Shown piece after piece: positions 48,745 through 61,520 of a stretch of DNA of 64,000 nt (the stretch's first letter is position 1; each line of letters starts with the position of its first letter). The DNA is taken from assembly GCF_015832195.1 (NCBI RefSeq), contig NC_052017.1, positions 75,145,801 to 75,209,800 of the forward strand. Reading direction: 5' to 3'. The stretch is from Motacilla alba alba (lineage: Eukaryota > Chordata > Aves > Passeriformes > Motacillidae). The notes beneath the pieces were generated by a model, which was not told the origin of the DNA, made no database searches, and saw only the letters and a list, made by a program, of their open reading frames with translations. The position numbers and the translations under genes are program-made.

Positions 48745-50839
48745 ATTTTTTTTTTTCAATAAAATGCAAATCTTTGAAAACATAGCATGAAAAATCACCA
48801 CTGAAATTCAAAACTGAAGTATGAGCATGAAGCAGAATGTAATAAAATTAAAATTTAATTCATTTTTTCAAAAAAATTATAAATATCCTGAAACAACAAA
48901 CCCCCCCCAAAAACTAACAAACAAGACCCAAAAAGCCACAAACAAGCAAACAAACAAAAAACCCCCAAAATCTCCACAAAACAAACTCAAAACCCCACAG
49001 CTAGAATCAATCAATCAATCAATCATTATTAAAGAGTGCTTTATAAGAAAAAGAAAGAATAATTTCTTATCAGCTATCCAACACCAACAAATAGGAGAAG
49101 CTAACAAGTTAGAAGGTTATGTCATCTTCAGTCACTGCCTTTAATATCCTTGTATGCAAGTCATAAACAGAAATGATTTGGATTGGCGGTCTTGTCAAGT
49201 GCTGCCATGACTTAACATAGTTTGTGATTTTGGGGCCTGAAAATGTTCTAACAGCAGATGTCCTATAGTGAAAAGCCCCCTGCTCTTCTGGAGGTGATAT
49301 ATCAATCCACAATTTCTATTATATGACATAGAAAGCAGTGGACTTGGAGCAAGTATTGGTTTTATGGCAATGACCATTTCCCTCTCTCCCAGCCACGCTT
49401 CATGTCCCACAGCCTCTACATGTCCTGTCTCTCCCCTCCATCTAGAGACAACCATTCCCTAATCCTTCTTTCTGTCCCCCTGTATCTAATATCCACTCTG
49501 ATGCAAAAAGTTACAATCACCTTACTTCTTGCATAGGATCTGTTATGTATCCTATTAAATTCTGAGGAATTAACCCAGTTTTAACAGCAGCTTTGAACTC
49601 CATAGCTCCTCTTTCAGTTTCAAATAGACCTTGGGTACCCAAAATCTTGCTTGTATTTTCTACATGAATTGGTGACATGAACTGTCTTTCATAAATGAGC
49701 CTGTATTACATAATTATTTCATAAACCGAATATATTACGTATTTTTCTAGCCAGGAAAAAAAATGCAGAAAACTCAACATGAAAAGTCAAAAAAGGTCAA
49801 CAAAGAAAAGTGGAATGGGACAAGATTAAAATTGAGGACAATTTATAAAAATAACCAAATATTATTTAGATGCCCCAGTACTGGAAAATAATTTTGTAAC
49901 AGGAACACTGTGGTATAGTTTTCTCCCTGTTGTCATTTGCTTATCATTTAGTCAATCTAAATGGAGATTACAAGGTTATTGGATTATTTGGGATTTTATA
50001 GAGGCTTTTGCAGACTCTTAGAAACAGATGATGCTGTTTCTAAGGGTGGAAGTTGACATAAATCGTAAAAACATTCTGGTGTAAAATTGGCTTTTTCCTT
50101 CCAGTATTTTTTTTAAAACTCTAAAATAACTCTAAGGTAATTTCCTTGTAGTTCACTGTGCAGTACCAGATGCATGTGTTCTATGACTGCTGCATGGCAG
50201 TGATACATGTGCCCTATAGGCAGGAGAGGGTGACTAAGGAGAAAGGTGATTTTAAATATTCTGAAAGAAACATGCCACTGCTGGGTGACATGTCCCCTCC
50301 CCCACCCAGCCCAGGGGCTCATCTCATAAAAGGTGAAAAAAGGAGGAGTAAAGCTGAAAGACATACTAATAAGAGAACACAATGTCCACTAGCATTGATA
50401 CATACTAAAATTAAAGCTAATGTAATTTTAATTTTTAGTAACTTGCATAAATTTAATTTTCCTCTGAAGAAGGTTTTGTTTCATAAATACATAAATACAA
50501 TGGATTTTGTCCAAATAGCTGTGTGCAGTAGTTATATTTACAATAAGAGAAAAAAATGCATGTAAAGAACAAAGCAAACTTGGAAAAAATCCTGTCTTCT
50601 AGCATCAGTTATAATTATAAAAATTATTACCTTGTGTGCATTATATTTATTTTAGTTGTCAGTCCCTGAACGTGTAAGTTGGAGTTGTTATTGATTGATA
50701 CTGTTATGCCATTAAAAGCTTGTACTCCTGGCTAAAAAAATAGATTTCCAGTAACAGATGGATTAATCACTCCTATTGTTGTGAAAATGCTTAATTGACC
50801 CCTGAAAAAACATTACTATGTTTCATCCTGGACACTATG
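48745..50839. other. CDH12: Downstream CDH12 intron, second part
   Basis: Apart from the C/A-rich tract at 48893-49024, nothing is recognised. A frame at 50158-50565 (135 codons) has no family resemblance and I treat it as chance. Confidence 0.6.
48893..49024. repeat. C/A-rich low-complexity tract ending in (AATC)5
   Basis: A- and C-rich sequence including C8 at 48901-48908 and CAAA units, then five AATC units at 49005-49024. Frames through it are low complexity. Confidence 0.9.
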
Positions 50840-51660
50840 ATTCAGTATCAGTAAGGATTTAGGCTGAGGCCTATGTTGTTTAATGTCATCATAAATTATC
50901 TTGGAAAGTGTGAGGGTATCCAGGGAAGTGTTTGCTTTTCAAATTAAGCTACTAGAGTTACTAAAGACAAAGGCTAAATGGAAAAAGAATGGGAAAAAAC
51001 ATTATGAAATGGGACTAAAATAAGACATGAAAGCCGATGTAAAGTTTTACATACTGTGGGAGGAGAGGAATAACTCCAATTTCATTAATAAATTGTTCTC
51101 TGTGGAAATGATAATCTCTCTCAAATGGGATCTTGTGTCATAATAGCTGTATGCACATTTGCTTAGTGTGTGGTGAGTACCAGAAAAAGCAAATGGGATG
51201 TTAGAAATTCTTAGCAGCATCTGAAGGAAATAGATGTCATTAATATAGCTTTGTATCTAAATTTCTGGTGATCCTGTATCTTCCACGCTGGAAATGATTT
51301 CTCTCTAGTCTCAGAGAGCATGTGTCCCAAAGAACTTGAAAAAGTTCAGGCAAGGACAAAAGGTTAATCAGGACCTTTGGACTGATTCGTCAGTGAGCAA
51401 TAACTGAGTAAGATAGGTTTCCTTAGCCTGCAGAAGAAACAAAGAGAAGGAGATATGATAGGTCTCAAAAATGTCTAGAACATAGGGGTGAGACTAAAGG
51501 GGGGAGATTCCTGCCTTCACCAATGCAAGATGTGTGGGGCACACATGAGGTCAACAGGTTGCTCATTCAGAGCAAAGAAAAGGAAGTGAATCTTCATCAA
51601 ATGAATTATTCCAAAATAGGTAGTTCCATGCCATAGGCTGCTGTGATAACAGAATTTTTC
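50840..51660 (+). mobile_element. Old, heavily decayed CR1-like LINE relic
   Basis: Fragments of CR1-type ORF2 can be followed on the plus strand: RLRPMLFNVIINYLG at ~50862-50906 (compare the LFNIFINDLE segment before the RT ADD box), a region around 51320-51350 reading VQARTKRLIR (compare the vqrratkmi segment), then qkkqregdmig (~51430-51465) and a 3' part with rlLiqskekeV-like and ccataggctgctgtgat. The order is that of CR1, but divergence is much greater than in the other copies here. Borders are approximate. Confidence 0.6.
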
Positions 51661-54600
51661 ATGTTAATGATAAAAGAATGAAGAAATTAATAAAAATTCA
51701 ATTTGCCAAAGGCTAATAACTGTAGTCACCACCAATAGCCACAAACTACTGGACACTTGGCAATTATGTGCTGAACTGTGACCGTCACCTTTGCCAGAGG
51801 CAGAGTTCAGGTTTGGAGGCCACGTGCACCCAGTGCAGCATACCATGCTTTGGGGTCCAAGGACAGTAACAGACATGCTCCTACACCCAGAATAAAATAA
51901 TGATAAGTGTTTATATTAGTCATGTTTCCAAAAGTTACTTATTTAACTTTGATTCATGTGGTTTGGATAGTTTAATGAGCAAGGAATTTCATCAAGTAAG
52001 AAATCAGTTCTAAACAGAAAAAATACACTTTATTAAATAGCATGACTCCTAGTGAAAAATATATTATATGTCTTTATATGTAAAATTCAAACATCTGCAG
52101 TACTTCACATAGCAATTTACTGATTTTTTGTTGATTTGGATATATTAGTAATAACATTAGATTCAAAAAACATAAGGCAGTAGTGCATTATTACAATATT
52201 ACAAATTATTACAAATGTAATGCCAAGAAAAATGTCCGGTTAGCAAGAGGCTTGGGATGTTGTTGCAAATCTTCATGTCTTTCAGTATCTCATACAGCCA
52301 GCCATTCCACAAAAACTGCTTCTTTACTTTTCTTAGTCCATGTCACTGACAGAGGATTGTCCTTAAAACATCCTTAAAAAGAGCTGAACCTCTTCAGGGC
52401 CCTTACAAGTCTCCCAGAGGATCTCTTCTATGTGAAGCTGAGCTAAGCACAAAACACATTTGCTATGCTGAGGATGCAGCCCACACACTCAGTTGGTGAT
52501 TTGGTTTCTTCTCTGACTCTGAGAGGGAACTAGCTCAGCTTATGCTCAGGCCAGTTTGGGAATGTTAGGGGATTTGATCAGGTGCAGTGAAACCTCCCAG
52601 ATAAGCTCATCATCCACATGCAGCATGAATGTGACAACCCATGAACCCCAGTAGTACCCACACTCAAACTCAAACATGCTTACGAAAACAGACAGATACA
52701 AAGCACAAATATTCCTGCATGTCTTCTTGCTGGGATATTTTTACCTTCTTATGCAAATCTTATGGCATTCTTATAAAAGGCAGTAGGTGATTTGAATTAC
52801 ACTTCACAATCTGCTCCATGAAAATAAGATGACCTCTTTAAGGGGATGAGAGTTGTGATCATGTCTTTTTATTCTGACTGCCTGATAAGCTGAAAATCAA
52901 GAAGTAAATGAAAAGATTTTTTTTTTTTATTACACCTTCTGCTTTACTTCTGTGGAAGAATTCCTTGTTCATCTTGCAGACTTAAAAACCTTCAGAGTTC
53001 TATATGTTTGCATAAAGTCTTCATATACAAAATCCCACAGGGATTTGAGGGAGAGTAAGTGTTTTATGTGCTGGTTGAATAAGAATTTAGGACTGTCAGG
53101 AATGTGTAGACCAGTCTTTTGGCTTTTATTTAATTTTTGAGTCTTCAAAAACCCTTTTTTGGGTGTTCAGTTCAAGTTGTCCTTTAAAGAAGCTTAAGGT
53201 GTGACAAGATGAGAGAATTTTCTGTTCCAATATCCTAGAGGATAATGTCAATAAATGAGTTTCAATCAGTAAATCCTTTTCCATGTCACTGTGGCAGTGG
53301 GTAAACCGTAGTCCCTGATGATTATTCTATGCCATTCAGCAGAGGTTGTTCTGTTTGATTTTTTTCTCATAGCACTGGTTTTCAGGAGTGGTGTCTCAGT
53401 AAGATGTTGATCACAGCTGATTCTGAATTTTTTATGTTTTCTTGTACCTTGGTGTCAGTGTAAAATTACTACTTTGAAGACAGTAGTTTTTTAGTGTTTC
53501 ATAATGCAGGATCCAAAGATATTTTCCTGAGTGTGTCAAGTTGTAGATTTGGATTGTCAACAAGAGGTATTGTGTCAAAAACCATCAGCCTATAAATCTG
53601 ATGTGAATTAAGGATTATAATAAAAGAGTGAGATAGGACAATTTAATTGGTGTGGCAATGTTGTTTTTTTCTTACTATGAGAATTGAAGCATAGACTGTA
53701 GAGGAGAAAGCTATGGAAAAAAGCCTCATTGACATTACTAGTGCAATATACATTTTCTAGAAACCAAGAGTACTTTTCAGCACTGTCATATAAGCCAGTT
53801 AATAGCTCTTGCTTGTCAAATCCAGCTGTATCAGCCTAACAGCAGGTAACTGCTTCTAGTTTAATTGATGCCAGTATTAGAGTCCAAGAAAATAATCAAT
53901 GCATGTTTGCAGAATCAGGAGATTCCTGCACAAGCCAAATGAATTCTGGCAGACAGCATTTGTATAGATAAAGAATCATTATAAAGATGCCGAAAACTTG
54001 AAAAACTGACCAGTAAAACTGAAAATTTCTTTTCAGTAAAGGTATGTATCGTTGTGGTATTTTTAAAAAGTAAAATACTTACTTATTTTGAGTAATTTAT
54101 ATGCTAATATACTAATTCAATATTATCAGGAAGTTAAAAAGCAGTAACAGCTGTATGATTATATTAGAAACAAGAACTTGAGCTGCTTTTTTTGTATCGC
54201 AAAATAAAGAACAAAAAATAAGTCTTTTTTTCATTTAGATGCAAACAAGACTGGATTTGGTTCTTTTTTATGAACTATTTTATTTACTCTATTCACCATT
54301 TTGACATGTTCATTGCACTATCATATCTGAAAGCTATTGTAAGGCCTGGTTCTGAAATGCACTTGATCATTCCTTCTTCAGCAAGCTGAGTCTTCTGCCA
54401 GGTGAATCTGGCAGCAAATATAGCATAATTTTATTATTCAGGGTAGTAAAATTAGAAATACTAAAAATTAAAAAATAAATTAATGTCTAACATATTATTT
54501 TGTTTTGGAGCAACACTTTTTAAAAAGAAATTTTAATTTATCCTACAAAAATATTAATTGCTCTGTCCTCTTTACTTATTAACCTGTCTGTAAGGTAGAG

Positions 54601-56260
54601 TGATTGAAAGACATGATTTTATGGGCCTCATCACTTAGGCATCTGAACATTTCAGTCACTATCCTTGCAGTGGCTCTGTGAGGCAAGAAAGTAGCAGCTC
54701 TCTTCCCTAAGTAGGGAGTTGAAGCACAGGAAGACTGAATTATTTGCTTGAATAATTTATAAATGAAATTGAAACCTTAAAAACTAGAAAGTCCATCCTT
54801 CTGTTTTTTTTCTAATTCTTGTTAAATGTGGGGCTTTTAATATAAATAATGGTTTACAGTTTGCTATTGTCTGGATTGATAAGTAGGCAGCTGTGTCTCA
54901 GCTGAAGGACACAGTAACAGGGAGCTGGGCAGATCTGCCTACCTGGAAATTAAATAAAGGATTACTGATTAAATTTTCCTACATCCAGCACTGCAGTGCT
55001 CTTTAGATTAAATAGTTAGCTTCCAAGTCCATTCCTAGTCTTGACATTAATAATGTCAAATTTGTAACTGCAAGGTAGAAAGTAAGGTAAAGTAAGCTCA
55101 AGGGGAAGAGGGAAGGGGATTAAAGGTCAGTGCTGCCAAGTCCTCACGAGCCCACAGTATCCATGGATCATTGAAATAGATGACAAAATTATGAAAATAC
55201 TGGCAAAACAGGCGGCCAAGAGTCTTGTGTTCGTAACAGTCTGTCTGCCTTGTGCTTTTTGGGTATTCACTTGTGTTCCTTGCAATAGGTTGTTAACATG
55301 TTTCTTTGGGGAGCCCAGCCCCAGAGACTGATTCTGAAGTTATGGCCTCCTCAGTGTATTAAATAATTCTGACAGCCTGCTCATTTTCTTTAATTATCTC
55401 CAAGTATTAGTAGTTAAAAACTTGTAAAAAGTAATGGTATAAGTAATTAGCCTATTGACATTACTTTTCCTACAGGCTATACAAGATAATATGTCCTGAA
55501 TTTGATCACATTTTATGCATTGTACAGATAATTTTGTTTTATTGGTGAAAATATAAAACTGTATTTTTTGGAAGAAAAAGGGTGCATGAAATCCATTTTC
55601 CTAATATCTAGGACAGAAACCAAAGGTTCTTTTATTCTGTGTGTTTGTGGGGAGTCTACTGTCGTATTTGTTAGTGGTGTACAAGTCCATATGCTGAGTT
55701 AAACAAGTAGGCAGAAATTATTTGCTCCAGTAATTTATCTCCAGTGTTACTTTCCAGTAATGTAACTCAAATTGTGGGAAAAAAGTAAATTACAAAGATA
55801 AGCATGGGTAAATTTAATCAAGGACTTTTCAAAGCCATTGATATTCTTTCATGACACTGTCTAAAAAAACTCTGAAATTCATTCTTAGTCTTAATATTCA
55901 TTAATGTTATACCCTAAAGAACAAGATGAGCCTAAAACAGTGCCTACAAAGTAAATAGAGACATTTTTCTAAATGTTGTCAATACCCCACACATTTTGAT
56001 AGAATTTATTAGGAAAAACATTTTCAGAAATTGTTTTTCAGATTCAGGGATTTTAAAGTAAATTTTCATTTTATCCTGTTAAATTCCAGTTCACTTTACT
56101 TTATGCCACCACAAATTTCATAATCAGCTAATGAGAGCTCTATATCTTTATTTAAAGATACAATGCAGACATAAAGTTCACTTCCATTTTGGACTGTGTC
56201 CAAGAAATAAATGGGATCTTTCTTAAAAAAATTATTTTGATTCTTCCAAAATTAAAAAGT

Positions 56261-56285
56261 GATAGCTGGCAGATAGCTGGCAGAT
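56261..56285. repeat. 11-bp tandem duplication
   Basis: GATAGCTGGCA occurs twice in tandem (56261-56271, 56272-56282), followed by GAT. Confidence 0.95.
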
Positions 56286-57863
56286 TTTCATGAGTGTTTT
56301 TATTCTGAATTAAAGGGCACTTTTGAGAGAAATCTGTTAGTCATTCAAACTTACTGTAGATTTGTTCACATCAGGAGAGGTCTTGGAGAGTACAAATATG
56401 ATCACTTCTCAGTAAAAAAAGCTGAGAGGATGCACTACATGAATTGGCACTTAATCCACTGAACCAGATGAGATTTTGTTCACAACAGAAAACCCTGAGG
56501 TGCGTTTATTGCCTGCACATTCCTCTCCATCAGTTGCTTCATTCTACAGAACACTGTAACTGGTTCATGTTACCTGCTAACACAGGTACAGTTTGTGTCT
56601 AATAAAAAATAGATACAGAGACACTACCCAAGGCTAGGTGAGTCCTGGCATATTAAGTCTGCCATCTTTCCCTAAATTTTGGTTGAATATTCCAGTATTT
56701 TTAAGATGACCTACTGAGCAAAGGGGATGTATACTGCTAATGTACTAAGGCAGGGAAGAAAGAATGTGAAATAGTAGTATAAAGCATAAGTGTATAATCT
56801 CAATTTTGGAGTAACTTTTAGTGATATTTATACTTATGGTCCTTTCATTCTGGAATATGAAAAAAAAAACAAGTTTGTAGTGCATATCTTTCATGACTTA
56901 CAATCCTTAAAAAATCTAGGTACCAAAAATAAATCTTTACATTGCCTGTGTAAAATGATATTGATTTAGAAGAAATTAACTTCCAAGTTTGGTGCTGCAT
57001 GTCTGTGTGTCTATGTGTCTGTGTGTGATCTGCAAGTAAAAGTTACATTTGTCCAAGTTGTCCTTTTATGATTTGTTCTTATCTGTGTTGGAACATATTC
57101 ACCCATTTCTTTTGACATTGCAAAAAAAAAAAACATATCAAGAGCAATAAAAATGATGAGATAGATCAAATTTATTAAAGTCACCAAAATATGTCAATTT
57201 GAATGAATTTTGACTTGGTCTTAAATGGTTGTTAAGACAAAGCATGAAACAGGCAATGGAAAGTTAGAAGAATTGTGTCAGAAAAATGAAAAATTATTTT
57301 TATCATATTTAGTTTATAATAGATGCTCTATTTAAACAGATCTTTTCACTGCAATAATGAAAGATAAAATGAAGAGTAGTTCAATTATTATTATTAAATT
57401 GAAAGAGAAATAGAATACTCCAACTAAAAACTGAATTTTTCAAGATAAAGATTTTTGTGTAAAAATGATACAAAGTGTTATGAAGAACAGAAGTAATTTT
57501 CTAAATACTTGTTTATGCTCTTATCATTATTTTTATTTCTCTGAAGGCTAGTAATTCTGAAAATGTGCTCTTGAAAATATTCATGGTAATAGTTTCTAAC
57601 CTAGGAAAATTAATATTTTAAAACATTTTTATATATAAAAGATATGAGAAGGATATATACATAATTCAAAATCTGTGATAGAGAAATCTTGTATGTAGAA
57701 CGCAGTCTAAAATGCCATCTGTTTTTTTCCTTTAAGGTACTCATAAAATGTGTATTTTTAAAATACTTGGCTATGTAAAATTCATTTGCCCTTTCTTTTG
57801 GAAACATTTAACTGTTTTGCAACATCCATTAGTAATGCATGCAATTTACACCTTTGATCACAG

Positions 57864-57918
57864 TCTTTTTTTTTTTTTTTCCTTCTTTTCTCTTCTTTTT
57901 TTTTTTTTTAATTTTTCT
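57864..57918. repeat. T/C-rich low-complexity tract
   Basis: T runs with scattered CTTC, a polypyrimidine stretch. No acceptor-exon arrangement follows that codes for anything recognisable. Confidence 0.85.
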
Positions 57919-60900
57919 CTTCCATGTTAACCAGGAAAAGAACTACTCTAAAACAAGCATATGGACAATCTGTGGGTGCCTGTTTGTGTGCGTAAAACCT
58001 GCAGCCGGGGAAACTTCATTTAATTATTTACTTTTGAGCTGGTAAACGATCCAAATTTTGTTCTCATAGGTCCTCTGGTTTTGCAGTCTTGACCTTTGGT
58101 GGTTTTGACCTTAAACCTTTGTAAAACTGACCCAGGTTCATATGGAAGGAGAACAAGTTGCTTTAGTTGGTGTTCTCTGTAGAGCTGATGTTTCTCTATT
58201 CATTCTCTCTCTCTCACTAACTCAACTGGAGTTCCTAAGATCAATAATTTCTTAGGTGCTCCTAGCTGAAGTTCTATAAAATTAGACTATTCTTCTTCAT
58301 TTCTCTGACTTTTGAGGTTTTATAGCTTGAATGAAAAGCAAACTTCACACTCATCTACAACTATTGTGCTGGAAGGCAGCTGAACGATTGAGTACTGCCA
58401 TTAAAGTCAGTACGCTTTCTCTGAATTCTGTTTACAAATTGTACCATTGGGCTTCTTTGTACCATTCTATTTTTTTGTCTGTTTCCATTCCTCTAAGTAG
58501 GGTTGATAATGCTCTCTGATAATTGATGTAAAGTTATCATCTGTAGCTCTTACATGAACATGGCTTTGTAGAACCTGAACATCATTAACTTTTCTTTGTC
58601 AAGGACCGTAATACCGCTGGGACTCAGCGTGTCGCTACACAAATCCTATATACACCCTGCAGTGCTGATATGTGCTGCTAATTTGCTGTTGCCAGGACTA
58701 GTTTATTATTTTGCCAGTTCACAGGGAAAAGTGCTTTTCCATTCTTTTCACAGCTGGCAGTACTGCTCAGCCAGGCAATGTAGGAGTTCTTGTGGGCTAA
58801 GTAGAGAAAGATCTGGTATCTGCTGCCCTGGCATGGCATTGGCACACATACCTTTCCTGTGGGACAGAGGTAGGTGTAACAGCAGGATCAGCCTGCAAAA
58901 TGTAGTCAGTAATGCTGGGAAAACCATGGTTTACTTGTCCTTTGGGAAGTCTTGCCCTTTTGGGAAGTCATTTGGAAGCACCTTAAAATCTTCCCTTAAT
59001 GATTCTGGTGTGTTTATGTTGCTGTGCTGAGGGGACGATGTATGTTAGAAAGTTGCACTGCACTCAGGAGAAGAAATATCCTCCACCTGAGACCTGTAAC
59101 CTCTCTTTTATAACCTCTTTATGGACGACCATGTATCTGTTCTTAGCTGTGCTTTGTACAGCCCAGCCTGCCTGAAGCACTTATTCATCTGCCTATCAAA
59201 GTCATGACATTCACAGATCACAGGCAAGTTGGAGAACTACTCTGTACATTTTTTTTTTTCTGTCTTCCAAAAATATTTCTTGTTGCTCCTTAAAATTTAA
59301 AACAGTGTCTGTTGAGGGCAAACTTGCTTAAATACTGACAAATTTTTTTGAGAGCAAGCTAATCAGCATCAAATCAGTTTTTATTTATGCACTGAACAGA
59401 CATCTTCAGATGGTCCCATTCTTTTTTCTTCTAAACTGTAGCTTCAATTTCACATTCATCTCACACTTAAGAAAGAATTTGTATGTGTTTATCTCACAGG
59501 GACAAAATTTGAGTTCTTACAAGAAAAAAAAAAAATCCAAAGAATCCCATATTCCACAGTCAGCCATATGGTGCTGATAACAAAGGAGTCACACAAGACC
59601 CAGAATTGTTTATAGGGGTCCACAGTACTAACCCAGTCCACAAAACAGATGCTTCAGGAAGTCAGAAATGCTACACTGCTAGCAGTGGTAGAATGCAGAT
59701 GTTATATCAAACTATGAAGAAAGTATCTAACTATTGCCCTGGGGACCAGTTGTTCCATTAATGGAAACACCACTACTTAGTAGTATTTTTTAAATCAAAC
59801 TAATTTTAAGATTATTTTTATTTTGTGTGAGATTGGTATTAAAATGGCTTGTCAATCAAGCTAAGCCCAGTCTAACTAGGATATTTAGTTATTGATAAGC
59901 AAAGAAATCTTGATGTATTTATGAATTTTAAAATATTCATTGGTGTTTCTTGCTAAGTTTATGAAGTTTAAAAGAATATTTAGAGTAAATTTGGTATTCA
60001 ATTGAATTCTTAGAGAAGAACATTATCCTGATATGTCTGTAAGTGTTCTGGGACATAGTTTATTCATGATTTTATAGCATGAAATTTTGTTGTGACAGGT
60101 ATTTGGCATCCAACATCACCAATACATGTTTCCAGAAAGTGTATCATTAGGATGAAAAATATGTACATTTAAGGCACACATATAGTAAATCAAAAGCTTG
60201 GCCTTGCTTAATTTTTTTTTTCTGTCTTTGCTATATGATTTTTTCAACAAAAATTTTGCAGCACTCAAAACAAGGCCAGCTGTATGCCAACAACAGATGA
60301 ATCTATTCTGAAAGCTTAAAAAGGCTCACTACAAGTGGATGCTGTATTCTTCTCATTCTGCTAAGCCAGACTCTCAAAAAATTTAAAGTAAAGGACATGG
60401 CTCTAAATTGGATCTCATAGCAGCTCAAGAAGGATGGCTATTTCCCTGTGCAGATGGAGAAGGTCAGGGTGGGAAGGTGGGAGGCTCTGTGCATAAAGCC
60501 TTTTTCTCTTCTTATTGAGTGAAATAAGACTTAACTACTTAAAGACCTGATTCCTTTAAAACAATTATCTCTGTGGGGCACGTGGCTGTTGTAAATAGAC
60601 CTGTGCCCTGCTGTGGATATGGGCTTTGGCAGTTACATGCTATTCCCACTAGATAAATAAAGTGCAGTTTCACAGAGTTCAACCTTGAATGGCTTTTCAA
60701 GGATGGCTTGCAGACTCCCTTTTTTTAGGGGTTGTACCTGCTATGTTCCTACAGTCAGTCACACACTATGATCATAGTTTGGTAGTTAGAGCTTGCTTCT
60801 GAATGAGATAGGGAAATACAATTTGCCTCATTACTAGAGTGAATTACTGTCCAATTGCTGTAAGCACTACTTGCAAGAGAATATGCTCATGAGTTAGTTT

Positions 60901-61489
60901 TCACATTGAATCTATTCTGATTCATTAAATCAATACTGCAGAAGACAAATCATCATCAGATATCCTTGAAAGAAATGAGATTTTCTGACAAAAACCTTTG
61001 CAATGAAAATAAATATTTAATTATTCAATTTATAATAGAAATAAAAATGTTAGCTTTCAACAGATTTGGCAATTTTTATATCTAGAATATTTTTCCCTGA
61101 AGAAGTGGAAGCAACAGAAATAACTACTGTTTCCTCGTTTACTCATTTTTGGCAAATTCATTAGTAAATAACTGCAATTACCTGTTCATTCTATACATAC
61201 ATCTTTCAGGCATAATCAAAATTAATGTCACTAAGTTGTAAATTTTCTTAAAGTGCCTTATTCACTATAGAGATTTTCTATAATTCAGTAAGTAAAATAT
61301 TTACAGTCTCTTTGAAGAGGTGCAAACACTTTCCAGAGTCCTGGCTTCTACATTTGGGAAATGTCATAAGATGATGAAATCTGTAAATACTTAAAGGCAG
61401 ACAACAAAGGAAAGATGATGTTTGATGCTCAGAAGGTCTACAGCCAGTGAATATATTATTATTTAATAGAGAAGTCTGATCCTATGTTC

Positions 61490-61520
61490 AAAAATATTGC
61501 TATTCCAAAGCAATATTTTT
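61490..61520. repeat. 12-bp perfect inverted repeat, 7-nt loop
   Basis: AAAAATATTGCT (61490-61501) pairs exactly with AGCAATATTTTT (61509-61520). Confidence 0.9.

Noticed and set aside
50158..50565. 135-codon plus-strand frame
   Set aside because: No family resemblance, ordinary AT-rich composition at its end, and no splice support.
58596..59030. 144-codon plus-strand open frame
   Set aside because: It starts with TTG, has no recognisable domain, and lies in an intron with no splice evidence.
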